From: Pistricoccus aurantiacus
Lineage (GTDB): Bacteria > Pseudomonadota > Gammaproteobacteria > Pseudomonadales > Halomonadaceae
Direction of reading: 5' to 3'
DNA: 64,000 nt
Assembly (NCBI RefSeq): GCF_007954585.1
Contig: NZ_CP042382.1
Span: 1,550,001-1,614,000 of the forward strand
Position 1 is the first letter of the stretch. The number at the start of each line of letters is the position of its first letter. Under the pieces are notes generated by a model. It searched no databases. It was not told the DNA's origin and worked only from the letters and a program-made list of their open reading frames with translations. This document shows, piece after piece, positions 50,500-58,932 of this stretch. A program made the translations under genes and the position numbers.

Positions 50500-51772
50500 A
50501 GTTCCCTTCTTCCCGCCGCCGCTGGGCGCGTCCGAGCAGGAAGCCGGTGACGGCCCAGGCCAGGGCGATGATCGCGCCGATGAGCATGGCGAGTCCCGGC
50601 AGCTCCCCAAGCAGATCCAGGGCGCGCTTGAGCCAGCCGCTGATGGCGTCGCCGCCGCGATAGATCACCGTGTCGATGAAATTCTTGGCTTTGAATTTCT
50701 GCTGTGGCGACACCACCGTGTAGAGCATCTCCCGACCCGGACGCACCAGGGCGTACTCGCCGGCCCGGCGCGCCACCATGATCACCACAAAGACCGCGAA
50801 GGTGGGCGCCAGGGCCAGCCACAGGAAGCCGCCGGCGATCACCAGCGGCACCGCCACCAGCAGCACGCCGACCCCCAGACGCTGGGCGATGCGCCCGGTA
50901 AGGAAGACCTGGGTGAAAATCGCCAGGGCCTGTACCAGGATGTCGATCAGGCCGAACACCTGGGTCTGCTGAACAGGATCCGGGAAGCGCGCCGCCACCA
51001 GCGTGGCCTGCTCGAAATAGAGAAAGGTGCTGACACTGGCCAGCAGCACCACGAACAGGGCGATGCCCAGCAGGAAAGGGCTGCGCGCCACTTCCACGGC
51101 GCCATCGAAGGGGTTGCCGCCCAAGGTGACATGACGCTCCTGCTCCGCGGGTCGTTCGTCTGGGCCCAACGGATGCCGGTCGCGCCAGCGATACAGCCAT
51201 GCAGCGACACCGGCGCTACCCGCCAGCAGCAGGGCCGCCAGGGCCAGCAGACCGCTATGCTGCAGGGGCGCGACCAGCAGGGTGCCGACGCTCGGCCCCG
51301 TCAGGCCGCCCAGGCTAGCGCCGCCGGCCATCATGCCGAACAGACGCTTGGCCTGCTCCGTGGAGAAGACGTCCGCGAGCACGCTCCAGGCCAGGGAAAT
51401 TGCTACCAGGTTGAACACGGACAGCCAGATATAGAAGGTGCGCGCCAGCCAAGGGTTGTCCGGATAACCCAGAAACAGCGCCGCGAACAGCAGCAGGTTG
51501 AGAACGAAGAAACCGTAGGCGCAGGGCAGGATACGCCGCCGCGCCACCCGGGAGGCCAGCCAGCCGAACAGCGGCAGCACCAGGAGGGTGGACAGAAAGG
51601 TGCCGGTGAACAGCCACTGCAGGTTTTCCACCCCCCCGGCTATGCCCATGGTCTCACGCACCGGCCGCAGCATGAAATAGCCGGTAAACAGCAGAAAGAA
51701 CAGGGCCAGGCCGGCGAGCACCGCCGGCGCTTCCCGTGGCCGCAAATTGAACAGGCGGGCGAACAGGCCCAT
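50462..51772 (-). CDS. MFS transporter, NTP/NDP-exchange-like
   Basis: The protein has 436 residues with 11-12 membrane helices. N-terminal features (LFNLRPREAPAVLAGLALFFLLFTGYFMLRPVRETMGI, seen as GYFMLRPVRETMGIAGG) are those of the ADP/ATP-carrier-like (AAA/Npt1) branch of MFS-type proteins. Also typical are WSVLADVFSTEQAKRLFGMMAGGASLGGLTGP and ARRAGEYALVRPGREMLYTVVSPQQKFKAKNFIDTVIYRGGDA (seen as QKFKAKNFIDTVIYRGGDA). Intracellular bacteria use such proteins to exchange nucleotides, but free-living bacteria have many related proteins of unknown substrate. It may be co-transcribed with the gene upstream on the minus strand. Confidence 0.8.
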   Translation of the reverse strand: MGLFARLFNLRPREAPAVLAGLALFFLLFTGYFMLRPVRETMGIAGGVENLQWLFTGTFLSTLLVLPLFGWLASRVARRRILPCAYGFFVLNLLLFAALFLGYPDNPWLARTFYIWLSVFNLVAISLAWSVLADVFSTEQAKRLFGMMAGGASLGGLTGPSVGTLLVAPLQHSGLLALAALLLAGSAGVAAWLYRWRDRHPLGPDERPAEQERHVTLGGNPFDGAVEVARSPFLLGIALFVVLLASVSTFLYFEQATLVAARFPDPVQQTQVFGLIDILVQALAIFTQVFLTGRIAQRLGVGVLLVAVPLVIAGGFLWLALAPTFAVFVVIMVARRAGEYALVRPGREMLYTVVSPQQKFKAKNFIDTVIYRGGDAISGWLKRALDLLGELPGLAMLIGAIIALAWAVTGFLLGRAQRRREEGNSTEETGAGKTVP

Positions 51773-51776
51773 ACCC

Positions 51777-52724
51777 TCAGAGGTCCATGGCGATCAGCTC
51801 GCGCTGCTGCGCCTCGCTAAGCCAAGGGCCGTAACCGGCCTGCAGGTTGTCCCGCTGATGGGCGGGCTTGCTGGTGGCCGGAATCACCGCGGTCACCGCC
51901 GGATGGCTCAGAGCAAACTTGAGAAACAGCTGCGCCCAGCTTTCCACACCGACTTCCCCGGCCCAGCCGGGTAACGGCCGGTCTTTCACCCGGGCGAAGA
52001 GATTGCCGTCATCGAAGGTACGGTTGATCAGCACCGCCACGCCCTTGTCCCGGGCCAGGGGAAGAACCTCTCGCGCGGCCTGGGGCGAGCTGACGGAATA
52101 GTTGATCTGGATAAAGTCCAGCGGTTCCCGGCGCAGGATGCGCGCCATTTCATCCAGACCGTAGGGAGTGTAGTGAGTCACGCCCACATGGCGCGTCCTG
52201 CCTTGATCCTTGAGCTCCCGGGCGTAGGGAAGCTGGGTCTGCCAGTCCCGCAGATTATGCACCTGCAGCAGTTCCACACGGTCGGTGCGCAGGGCTTCCA
52301 GGGAGTCCGCCCACTGACGCTCCGCTGCCTCGCGGCTGTCCGCGGCGATCTTGGTCGCCAGAAAGCACTGGTCGCGCCAGCCGCCTTCTTCCAGCAGAGC
52401 GCCGAGTACCCTGTCCGCGCCGCCGTAGTTCGGCGAGGTGTCGATCACCGTCGCGCCGCTGGCGAAGAAGATCCTCAGGACCTCGTGGAGGCGCTGGTAC
52501 TTGTCCGAGCCGATGCTTGCCACGAAACTGCCGGAGGTGCCGGCGCCGATAACCGGAAGCTGTTCGCCGCTGGCGGGAACCGCTCGGGTACGCAGCGTTT
52601 CACCGGCGGGCAGGGCGCCGGAATCGCTTTGACTATCTGACGCCAGGACCGAAAGGTGCGGGCCTAGCGTTAGACTGGCACCCGCCCAGAACGTAGTGGC
52701 AAGAAAATCGCGACGTGACCGCAT
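51777..52724 (-). CDS. Tat-exported aldo/keto reductase
   Basis: GGGAG lies directly before the first ATG (52733) but 9 nt before the second (52724), so I start there, giving 315 residues. A twin-arginine signal RSRRDFLATTF with a hydrophobic stretch follows. The aldo/keto reductase barrel has the tetrad elements: D in VIDTSPNYGGADRVLG with Y, K in CFLATKIAADSR, and H in ELLQVHNLRDWQ. The enzyme is probably exported folded with NADP(H) bound, or uses an unknown periplasmic redox path. The substrate is unknown. Confidence 0.88.
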   Translation of the reverse strand: MRSRRDFLATTFWAGASLTLGPHLSVLASDSQSDSGALPAGETLRTRAVPASGEQLPVIGAGTSGSFVASIGSDKYQRLHEVLRIFFASGATVIDTSPNYGGADRVLGALLEEGGWRDQCFLATKIAADSREAAERQWADSLEALRTDRVELLQVHNLRDWQTQLPYARELKDQGRTRHVGVTHYTPYGLDEMARILRREPLDFIQINYSVSSPQAAREVLPLARDKGVAVLINRTFDDGNLFARVKDRPLPGWAGEVGVESWAQLFLKFALSHPAVTAVIPATSKPAHQRDNLQAGYGPWLSEAQQRELIAMDL

Positions 52725-52767
52725 GACATCCATCTCCCGGCTGCCTGCAAGAGAAATACCTTCAGGT

Positions 52768-53130
52768 TTACTCCATCTCGTCCGCGGCGTCGACCGTCAC
52801 CTCGAGTTCCCGCTGTTCCCCGGAAGGCAGCATCAGCCTGAAGGTGGCCGTCGTCGGCCCCGGCGGCGTCAGGCGCCAGTAGCGGTTGTCCTCGGTCAGC
52901 GCATTCGTCCAGCCGCCCTGGTCGATAAACCAGGTCTCGATCTGGCGGCTATCCAGGCACAGGCTCTGTTCGACACTCATGGCAAAAGGCGTATTGCGTG
53001 ATTCGATGTCGGCGATGTCCACCGTGATATCGCAGCCTTTGGCGCCCTCTTGGGCAAGGGCACTATCGCTGACAAGAGCACTACTGGTGACAAGGAGCGC
53101 CATCAGGACGCTGCCTGGAATTCGCTTCAT
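52768..53130 (-). CDS. Hypothetical periplasmic protein (120 residues)
   Basis: I start at the ATG at 53130, with GGAGAG about 5 nt upstream. A signal peptide (MKRIPGSVLMALLVTSSALVSDSALA) precedes a mature part of about 94 residues. It has two cysteines (KGCDITVDIAD and SLCLDSRQIETWF) and beta-rich segments ending in FRLMLPSGEQRELEVTVDA. No family recognised. It is divergent from modA, sharing an 87-nt gap, and lies upstream of the aldo/keto reductase on the same strand (43 nt), so it could be in the same transcript. Confidence 0.7.
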   Translation of the reverse strand: MKRIPGSVLMALLVTSSALVSDSALAQEGAKGCDITVDIADIESRNTPFAMSVEQSLCLDSRQIETWFIDQGGWTNALTEDNRYWRLTPPGPTTATFRLMLPSGEQRELEVTVDAADEME

Positions 53131-53217
53131 TGCTCTCTCCATTTCAAGACATGATGGACAGGGGAAAGTGTTGTCTATCCTGCCGCCGCTGGCTATGGTG
53201 ATGATCGCTATTTTCTT

Positions 53218-54021
53218 ATGACGGTGATCTACATGGTGGCGTCGCGCGCTTGCAGTAATGTCTTGATCGGCCTGATGGCGAGTATCGCCTTGGCAGCAAG
53301 TTCCCTGGCCCAGGCAGCCACCAGGATCCATGTTTCCGCGGCGGCCTCGCTGACGGATGCCATGAACGAGGCGATTGCCGAATACGCAGCAGACCACGAT
53401 GTGGATATCCTGCCGATCTATGCTTCGTCCTCGACCCTGGCTCGACAGATCGCCAACGGCGCACCGGCGGATGTCTTCGTCTCCGCCAACGAAAAATGGA
53501 TGGACTGGCTGCCGGAGCAGGGCGTCGAGCTCAGGAACCGCGCCGATCTCCTGCATAACCGTCTGGCATTGATCGCTTCCCGGGATGGCGACGTGACAAC
53601 CTTTATCCTCGGGGAGGACGGCAAAATCGCCTTGCTGCTCGGTGACGGCGAGCGGTTCTCCGTGGGGGATCCGGATCACGTGCCGGCGGGCATTTATACC
53701 AAACAGGCTTTGGAATCCTTGGAGGAGTGGCAAACATTGGAATCCCGCCTGGCCCGGGCTGGCGACGTGCGCGGTGCCCTGGCCCTGGTGGAACGCGGCG
53801 AAACCCCGGCAGGGGCCGTCTACCAGACCGATGCCAAGGCCAGCGACAAGGTGCGCCTGCTGGGGCTATTTCCGCAAGACAGCCACGATCCCATCGTCTA
53901 TCCGATCGCGCTGGTCAATCCGGATGCCGGCGACGAAGCCGAGGCCTTTCGGGAATGGCTGGGTAGCGACGCGGCTCTCGAGGTGTTCGAGTCCTACGGC
54001 TTCGCGACAGCGAACGACTGA
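53218..54021 (+). CDS. modA: Molybdate ABC transporter substrate-binding protein
   Basis: The protein has 267 residues with a signal peptide (GLMASIALAASSLAQAA). The mature protein starts TRIHVSAAASLTDAMNEAIAEYA, the ModA-type beginning with the oxyanion-binding SLTDAM. The family's LYASSSTLARQIANGAPADVFVSANEKWMDWL (seen as SSTLARQIANGAPADVFVSAN) and KASDKVRLLGLFPQDSHDPIVYPIALV are also present. It binds molybdate or tungstate in the periplasm and passes it to ModB, 6 nt downstream. The start ATG has no strong ribosome-binding site; another ATG is five codons later. Confidence 0.93.
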   Translation: MTVIYMVASRACSNVLIGLMASIALAASSLAQAATRIHVSAAASLTDAMNEAIAEYAADHDVDILPIYASSSTLARQIANGAPADVFVSANEKWMDWLPEQGVELRNRADLLHNRLALIASRDGDVTTFILGEDGKIALLLGDGERFSVGDPDHVPAGIYTKQALESLEEWQTLESRLARAGDVRGALALVERGETPAGAVYQTDAKASDKVRLLGLFPQDSHDPIVYPIALVNPDAGDEAEAFREWLGSDAALEVFESYGFATAND

Positions 54022-54027
54022 GCCGAG

Positions 54028-54720
54028 ATGTCCGAGGCGGAGTGGGAAGCCATCTGGCTGAGCGTGAAGATCGCCGGCAGCGCCCTGGGCTGGATACTGG
54101 TGCCGGGTATCGCCCTGGCCTGGCTGCTGGCGCGCCGGGACTTTCCCGGCAAGGCGTTGCTGGACGGCATCCTGCATCTTCCCCTGGTGCTGCCCCCGGT
54201 GGTGGTGGGCTACCTGCTGCTGATTTCCCTGGGGCGCCGGGGCGCGTTGGGCCAGTGGCTGAACGACTGGTTCGGCATCACCCTGCCGTTTACCTGGCAG
54301 GGCGCTGCGGTGGCCGCCGGGGTGATGGCCTTCCCGCTGCTGGTGCGGGCGGTGCGGCTTTCCCTGGAGGCGGTGGATCGCAAGCTCGAGGCTGCGGCGT
54401 CGACCCTGGGGGCGGGACGACTCAGGGTGTTCTTCACCATCACCTTGCCACTTTGCATACCCGGACTCCTGACCGGTTCGGTACTGGCCTTCGCTCGGGC
54501 GCTTTCCGAATTCGGCGCCACCATTACCTTCGCCTCGAATATTCCCGGCGAAACCCGCACCTTGCCCCTGGCGCTGTACTCGCTGTTGCAGATGCCCGGC
54601 CAGGAAGCCGCGGCGGCGCGGCTCAGCGTGATCTCCATCGTCATCGCCATGGCGTCGCTGCTGATCTCGGAATGGCTGGCGCGAATAGCCAAGCGGCGCA
54701 TTCAGCAGCGGGATGGCTAA
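54028..54720 (+). CDS. modB: Molybdate ABC transporter permease
   Basis: The protein has 230 residues with five to six helices. It shows LPLVLPPVVVGYLLLISLGRRGALG, typical for ModB, and the EAA loop ESAASTLGAGRLRVFFTITLPLCIPGLLTG (here LEAAASTLGAGRLRVFFTITLP). LPLALYSLLQMPGQEAAAARLS near the end is also a ModB feature. It should pair with a ModC ATPase, but no modC follows; the next gene is rpsP, 191 nt downstream. The missing ATPase must be encoded elsewhere or borrowed from another transporter. Confidence 0.93.
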   Translation: MSEAEWEAIWLSVKIAGSALGWILVPGIALAWLLARRDFPGKALLDGILHLPLVLPPVVVGYLLLISLGRRGALGQWLNDWFGITLPFTWQGAAVAAGVMAFPLLVRAVRLSLEAVDRKLEAAASTLGAGRLRVFFTITLPLCIPGLLTGSVLAFARALSEFGATITFASNIPGETRTLPLALYSLLQMPGQEAAAARLSVISIVIAMASLLISEWLARIAKRRIQQRDG

Positions 54721-54728
54721 GGAAAAGG

Positions 54729-54757
54729 TTTCCAAGTCTTGCATAATTACGTAGAAT
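54729..54757 (+). promoter_or_regulatory. Candidate promoter of the rpsP-rimM-trmD-rplS operon, with leader hairpins
   Basis: TTTCCA (54729-54734, 4/6 to the -35 consensus) and TAGAAT (54752-54757, 5/6) are spaced by 17 nt, about 150 nt before rpsP. Two small hairpins follow in the leader: CGTGG-CTAGT-CCACG (54768-54782) and CGGTC-GGAAATA-GACCG (54800-54816). The rest of the leader to 54911 shows no gene. Confidence 0.4.
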
Positions 54758-54911
54758 ACTGCGTCTTCGTGGCTAGTCCACGCGCTGGCTTGTGGTCCGC
54801 GGTCGGAAATAGACCGGCGATATGACGTTACAGGAATTACCGGCGACTGTTTTTACCAGCAGCTTTTTAGTCATGGTTTCAGCAACTCCAATCTGAAGGA
54901 TATACAACGCA

Positions 54912-55160
54912 ATGGTCACCATTCGTTTAGCCCGTGGTGGCGCCAAGAAGCGCCCCTTCTATCATCTGGCGGTCAGCGATTCCCGTCGCTCCCGCGATGG
55001 CCGCTTTATCGAGCGCGTAGGCTTTTTCAACCCGGTAGCCCGGGGTCAGGAAGAGCGTCTGCGGGTCGATCTGGATCGCGTCACTCACTGGCAGAGCCAC
55101 GGCGCCCAGTTGTCCGACCGAGTGGCGGAGCTGGTCAAGGAAGCCCGCAAGCAGGCTTGA
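54912..55160 (+). CDS. rpsP: 30S ribosomal protein S16
   Basis: The protein has 82 residues, the standard size, and starts [41 protein letters not shown] (seen as [17 protein letters not shown] and [16 protein letters not shown]), which is diagnostic of S16. AAGGA lies about 10 nt before the ATG. It binds 16S rRNA during early small-subunit assembly. It heads the conserved operon rpsP-rimM-trmD-rplS. Confidence 0.98.
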   Translation: MVTIRLARGGAKKRPFYHLAVSDSRRSRDGRFIERVGFFNPVARGQEERLRVDLDRVTHWQSHGAQLSDRVAELVKEARKQA

Positions 55161-55177
55161 GTCCGAAGGCGATTAGC

Positions 55178-55717
55178 ATGCAGCCGGATAGCGATAGCCC
55201 GGGGCAGAAAAGCGATCAGTACGTGGTACTGGGTCAGTTGACCAGCCCTCACGGCGTCAAAGGCTGGATCAAGGTGTATTCCTATACCAGCCCCATTGAC
55301 GGCATCTTTGACTACCCCGAGTGGCGGCTACAAAATGCCGACGGGCAGCAGTCCAGCTATCGCTTGAGCCAAGGACGTCGTCAAGGCAGGGCACTGGTGG
55401 CAAGCCTTGAAGGCATCACCAGCCGCGAACAGGCGGAGCAGCTGACCGGCGCGGACATACTGCTGCCCAAGAGCGCGCTGCCGCGCCTCGAGGCAGATGA
55501 ATACTACTGGTACCAGTTGGAAGGGCTGCAGGTCGTGACCTCTCACGGTGTATCCCTTGGTTGCGTCGACCATCTCTTTGAAACCGGCGCCAATGACGTG
55601 CTGGTGGTCAAGGGCGAGGATCGGCAGCGCCTGCTGCCCTATCTGCCGGATCAGGTCGTGATCGCGGTGGATCTGGCCGCCGGTCGCATGACCGTGGACT
55701 GGGACCCGGAATTTTAA
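55178..55717 (+). CDS. rimM: Ribosome maturation factor RimM
   Basis: I start at the ATG at 55178 (179 residues); a TTG at 55157 that overlaps the rpsP stop is an alternative. The N-terminal barrel shows [23 protein letters not shown] and the [38 protein letters not shown] region (seen as [16 protein letters not shown]), with C-terminal PRC-like domain [25 protein letters not shown]. RimM binds S19 and assists 30S head maturation. It lies between rpsP and trmD as usual. Confidence 0.97.
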   Translation: MQPDSDSPGQKSDQYVVLGQLTSPHGVKGWIKVYSYTSPIDGIFDYPEWRLQNADGQQSSYRLSQGRRQGRALVASLEGITSREQAEQLTGADILLPKSALPRLEADEYYWYQLEGLQVVTSHGVSLGCVDHLFETGANDVLVVKGEDRQRLLPYLPDQVVIAVDLAAGRMTVDWDPEF

Positions 55718-55739
55718 CTCGTCAACCGGCTCTGCCATC

Positions 55740-55757
55740 GAGACAGGGTCCTGTCTC
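55740..55757 (+). other. Strong palindrome/hairpin between rimM and trmD
   Basis: GAGACAGG-GT-CCTGTCTC is a perfect inverted repeat with 8-bp arms; as RNA it would form a 7-bp stem with a four-base loop. It lies 22 nt after the rimM stop and 31 nt before the trmD GTG. No T-tract follows. It may affect expression of trmD relative to the ribosomal protein genes, or act as RNA processing site. Confidence 0.5.
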
Positions 55758-55788
55758 AGGAAGTAGGGAGCCATCCGGAAGTGCTGTC

Positions 55789-56556
55789 GTGTGGATTGGA
55801 GTCGTATCGCTGTTCCCGGAGATGTTTGAAGCCATCACCCGCTATGGGGTGACGGGGCGAGCGGTAAAGCAGGGGTTGCTGAAGCTTGAGTTCTGGAATC
55901 CCCGGGACTACGCCACGGACAATCATCGCACCGTGGACGATCGCCCTTATGGGGGCGGCCCGGGCATGTTGATGAAGGTCGAGACCCTGCGCCAGGCTAT
56001 TCATGCGGCTCGAGAGCAGGGTGAGATAGTGAGCGCGACCCGGCCCGGCAAAGCACGTCCCAAGGTGATCTATCTGTCTCCCCAGGGGCGCAGGCTGGAT
56101 CAGGCGGGAGTGCGGTTGCTGGCCGAGGGCGGCCCGCTGATCGTCGTGGCGGGGCGCTACGAAGGTATCGATGAACGTGTCGTTGACGCGGACATTGATG
56201 AGGAATGGTCCATCGGCGACTATGTGCTGAGCGGCGGCGAGCTGCCGGCGATGGTCATGATCGATGCGCTGGCCAGGCGGGTGCCCGGCGTGCTGGGCCA
56301 TCAGGCCTCAGCGGCGGAGGACTCCTTCAACGACGGCCTGCTGGACTGTCCGCACTATACGCGCCCGGAATGTATCGCCGGACGCGGCGTGCCGGAAGTG
56401 CTGCTGAGCGGCAATCACGAGGCCATTCGGCGCTGGCGTCTGAAGCAGTCTCTGGGGCGAACCTGGCTGCGGCGACCGGACCTGTTGCAAGATAGAACGT
56501 TGAACGAAGAGCAGCAGCGGCTGCTCGACGAGTTCCAGAGCGAGTATCAAGATTGA
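55789..56556 (+). CDS. trmD: tRNA (guanine-37-N1)-methyltransferase
   Basis: The protein has 255 residues from a GTG start ([25 protein letters not shown]). The SPOUT-fold deep trefoil knot residues are in [49 protein letters not shown] (seen as [20 protein letters not shown]) and the S-adenosylmethionine site. The dimer-interface C-terminal part has [21 protein letters not shown]. It methylates G37 in tRNAs reading CNN codons to prevent +1 frameshifts. The weak start codon and the upstream hairpin fit the low expression usually seen for trmD compared with its ribosomal neighbours. Confidence 0.98.
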   Translation: MWIGVVSLFPEMFEAITRYGVTGRAVKQGLLKLEFWNPRDYATDNHRTVDDRPYGGGPGMLMKVETLRQAIHAAREQGEIVSATRPGKARPKVIYLSPQGRRLDQAGVRLLAEGGPLIVVAGRYEGIDERVVDADIDEEWSIGDYVLSGGELPAMVMIDALARRVPGVLGHQASAAEDSFNDGLLDCPHYTRPECIAGRGVPEVLLSGNHEAIRRWRLKQSLGRTWLRRPDLLQDRTLNEEQQRLLDEFQSEYQD

Positions 56557-56706
56557 ATACGCCTAGGAGGCGGCGGTGCGGAACAGCTCTTGAAGCAAGG
56601 AGTTGGATCCGCGTCATCCATGAAACGATTCCCGCGCCCTTCGGCCACGCCGAGCGTCGGGATCACGGCCCCGGAAGTCTGGGGCGCATTCAGCGAGGAG
56701 CGAACA

Positions 56707-57063
56707 ATGAGTAGCAAGAACAAGGTGATCCAGGCGATCGAAGCGGAGCAGATGACCAAGGAACTCCCGGCTTTTGCTCCCGGCGATACCGTGGTCGTCC
56801 AGGTCAAGGTCAAGGAAGGTACCCGCGAGCGTCTGCAGGCCTTCGAAGGCGTGGTGATCGGCAAGCGCAACCGCGGCCTCAACTCCGCCTTCACCGTGCG
56901 CAAGATTTCCCACGGCGTCGGCGTCGAGCGGACTTTCCAGACCTACAGCCCGCTGGTGGATTCCATCAGCGTCAAGCGTCGCGGCGACGTGCGCCAGGCC
57001 AAGCTCTACTATCTGCGCGAGCGCAGCGGCAAATCCGCGCGTATCAAGGAAAAGCTGGCTTAA
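56707..57063 (+). CDS. rplS: 50S ribosomal protein L19
   Basis: I start at the ATG at 56707, with GAGGAG 7 nt upstream, giving 118 residues. The protein begins [16 protein letters not shown] and shows [46 protein letters not shown] (seen as [19 protein letters not shown]), [36 protein letters not shown] ([15 protein letters not shown]), the L19 signature. Upstream in-frame residues to 56590 are not L19-like. L19 sits at the 30S-50S interface. It is the last gene of the rpsP operon; a GC-rich hairpin follows. Confidence 0.98.
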   Translation: MSSKNKVIQAIEAEQMTKELPAFAPGDTVVVQVKVKEGTRERLQAFEGVVIGKRNRGLNSAFTVRKISHGVGVERTFQTYSPLVDSISVKRRGDVRQAKLYYLRERSGKSARIKEKLA

Positions 57064-57091
57064 GCCCTTCGGTTCCGGCCTGTTTCTTCCT

Positions 57092-57124
57092 CGACCCCGT
57101 CACCGCAGCCGCGGGGCGGGGTCG
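57092..57124 (+). terminator. GC-rich hairpin after rplS, possible terminator without a U-tract
   Basis: CGACCCCG (57092-57099) pairs with CGGGGTCG (57117-57124), enclosing a GC-rich loop that can fold further. No run of T follows, so it could be an inefficient terminator, a 3'-end stabiliser for the ribosomal transcript, or partial attenuation before xerD. Confidence 0.45.
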
Positions 57125-57150
57125 TGCTGTATCAAGGGCAATAAAAAACC

Positions 57151-58047
57151 ATGAAAGCCAACGACGCCGTGCTGATCGACAGCTTTCTCGACGCGCTATG
57201 GCTCGAGCAAGGCGCAAGCCCGCATACGCTGTCCGCCTATCGCCACGACCTGACTGCCTGGCAAAGACAATTGGCATCTCGGCGCCAGACACTGTTGAAG
57301 GCGCAGCCGCGAATCTTCGTCTACTGGCTGGAAGCGCGCAACGAGGCAGGCTATCAACTGCGCTCCAACGCGCGGCTCTTGTCGAGCCTGCGGCGTTTCT
57401 ATCGCTGGGCGCTGGCCAACGGCTTGACGGAATGCAATCCGCTGGAGGGGATTCGTCTACCCAAGGTGCGCGCGGCGCTGCCCAATACCCTCGACGAGGA
57501 CGAGGTGGAGCGACTGCTCGACGCCCCGGATACGAGCACGGCCCTGGGACTCAGGGACCGGGCCATGCTCGAGGTGCTGTATGCCTGCGGGCTCAGGGTC
57601 TCGGAGTTGATCGGCTTGACCCTGGACGCCATCAACCTGCGTCAGGGAGTCGTGAGAGTCCTGGGCAAGGGAAACAAGGAACGCCTGGTCCCGCTGGGCG
57701 AAGAGGCCATCCTGTGGCTCGAGCGCTACCTGGGTAGCGCTCGAGGCGAGTTGATGAGCGATGTCACGCGGCCCGCCCTGTTTCCCGGCCGCGGTGGCGG
57801 CTTCATGACCCGCCAGACCTTCTGGCATCGTATTCGTCACTATGCGGTGTTGGCGGGTATCGACAAGCCGCTGTCGCCGCATACGCTGCGTCACGCCTTC
57901 GCAACACACCTGCTGAATCACGGCGCCAATCTGCGGGTCGTCCAACTGTTGCTGGGTCATAGCGACTTGTCGACGACTCAGATCTATACCCATGTGGCCC
58001 AGGCCCGTCTCGAGGCGCTGCATGCGGAACATCATCCGCGAGGTTGA
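57151..58047 (+). CDS. xerD: Site-specific tyrosine recombinase XerD
   Basis: The protein has 298 residues, the normal size. It has an N-terminal SAM-like core-binding domain (IDSFLDALWLEQGASPHTLSAYRHDLTAW) and a catalytic domain with R in ACGLRVSELIGLTL, K in VLGKGNKERLVPLG, HxxR in LSPHTLRHAFATHLLNHGA, H in LLGHSDLSTTQIYTHV and the nucleophile tyrosine in the same motif. Together with XerC it resolves chromosome dimers at dif. It lies between rplS and dsbC, as in related gammaproteobacteria, rather than beside mobile elements. Confidence 0.96.
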   Translation: MKANDAVLIDSFLDALWLEQGASPHTLSAYRHDLTAWQRQLASRRQTLLKAQPRIFVYWLEARNEAGYQLRSNARLLSSLRRFYRWALANGLTECNPLEGIRLPKVRAALPNTLDEDEVERLLDAPDTSTALGLRDRAMLEVLYACGLRVSELIGLTLDAINLRQGVVRVLGKGNKERLVPLGEEAILWLERYLGSARGELMSDVTRPALFPGRGGGFMTRQTFWHRIRHYAVLAGIDKPLSPHTLRHAFATHLLNHGANLRVVQLLLGHSDLSTTQIYTHVAQARLEALHAEHHPRG

Positions 58048-58050
58048 GAC

Positions 58051-58812
58051 ATGAAATACGACTTATCCATGATCGGCGGTCCAGTCGCCATGTTATTCAG
58101 CGCCCTGATGTTCAGCGCCACGGCGCTGGCGGCGGATGATTCACCCACGGCTTCCCATCCGCTGGCGGAAAAACTGGTGGTCAACGGGCAGGAAATGCCG
58201 GTGAAGCGCATTCAGGAAAGCCCCTTGGAAGGGCTGTTCGAGGTTCGTCTGGAAAGCGGTGAAACCTTCTACAGCGATGCACAGGGCAAGTATTTTCTCG
58301 TCGGCGATCTGTTCGAGAACGCCGAGAGAGGTCTGGTCAATCTGACGGATCAGGCGCGCAACGAAGAACGCGTGGAGCGTCTGGCCCAGGTGCCGAAAGG
58401 CGAGCAGGTCACCTTTCGTGGCGTCGAGCCGACCAAAGAGGTAATCCATGTATTCACGGATACCACCTGTCCTTACTGTCAGAAGCTGCACGACGAGATT
58501 CCGGCGCTCAATGAGCGCGGTATCGAAGTGCGTTACCTGGCATTTCCGAGAGGCGGTCTTGGCTCTCAGGGCGCCCGCCAGTTGAGTCAGGTATGGTGTG
58601 CCGAGAATCCAAGCGAGGCCATGAACGCCGCCTATCGAGACAAGAATCTGGAAAGTCCGGCGGACTGCGACGAACTGGTGGCCCGACAGTATCAGTTAGG
58701 CGCGGCGCTGGGCGTGCAGGGCACGCCGGCCATCATATTGCCGAGCGGACAGCTGGTGCCGGGCTATGTGCCTGCGGAGCGCTTGGCGAAGATGCTAGAG
58801 ACCGATAGCTGA
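58051..58812 (+). CDS. dsbC: Thiol:disulfide interchange protein DsbC
   Basis: The protein has 253 residues. A signal peptide (LFSALMFSATALA) is followed by the N-terminal dimerisation domain (MPVKRIQESPLEGLFEVRLESGETFYSDAQGKYFLVGDLF, seen as ESPLEGLFEVRLESGETFYSD). The thioredoxin-fold domain has FTDTTCPYCQKLHDEI, with CPYC, and the cis-proline in VQGTPAIILPSGQLVPGY. There is a second cysteine pair in VWCAENP and PADCDEL, also typical for DsbC. It isomerises wrong disulfides in periplasmic proteins. Its ATG is 3 nt after the xerD stop. Confidence 0.96.
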   Translation: MKYDLSMIGGPVAMLFSALMFSATALAADDSPTASHPLAEKLVVNGQEMPVKRIQESPLEGLFEVRLESGETFYSDAQGKYFLVGDLFENAERGLVNLTDQARNEERVERLAQVPKGEQVTFRGVEPTKEVIHVFTDTTCPYCQKLHDEIPALNERGIEVRYLAFPRGGLGSQGARQLSQVWCAENPSEAMNAAYRDKNLESPADCDELVARQYQLGAALGVQGTPAIILPSGQLVPGYVPAERLAKMLETDS

Positions 58813-58932
58813 TACTCTGACTTGACAAACATGTAATGACAGGCCTGTCTTGACCAACCTGTTCCGATGAGGCTGTCCTGAAAGGATCGAAGCAGCCAGA
58901 CAGAGCGATAACCAAACAAAGGGGATACGACG

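Noticed and set aside
57151-58047. xerD as an integrase of a mobile element
   Set aside because: It sits in the conserved rplS-xerD-dsbC-hom order with no attachment repeats, tRNA or phage genes nearby.
58838-58849. Palindrome GACAGGCCTGTC before hom as a firm operator
   Set aside because: The nearby TTGACA lacks a proper -10 at 16-18 nt, so the promoter arrangement is unsupported; it is mentioned only in the hom entry.
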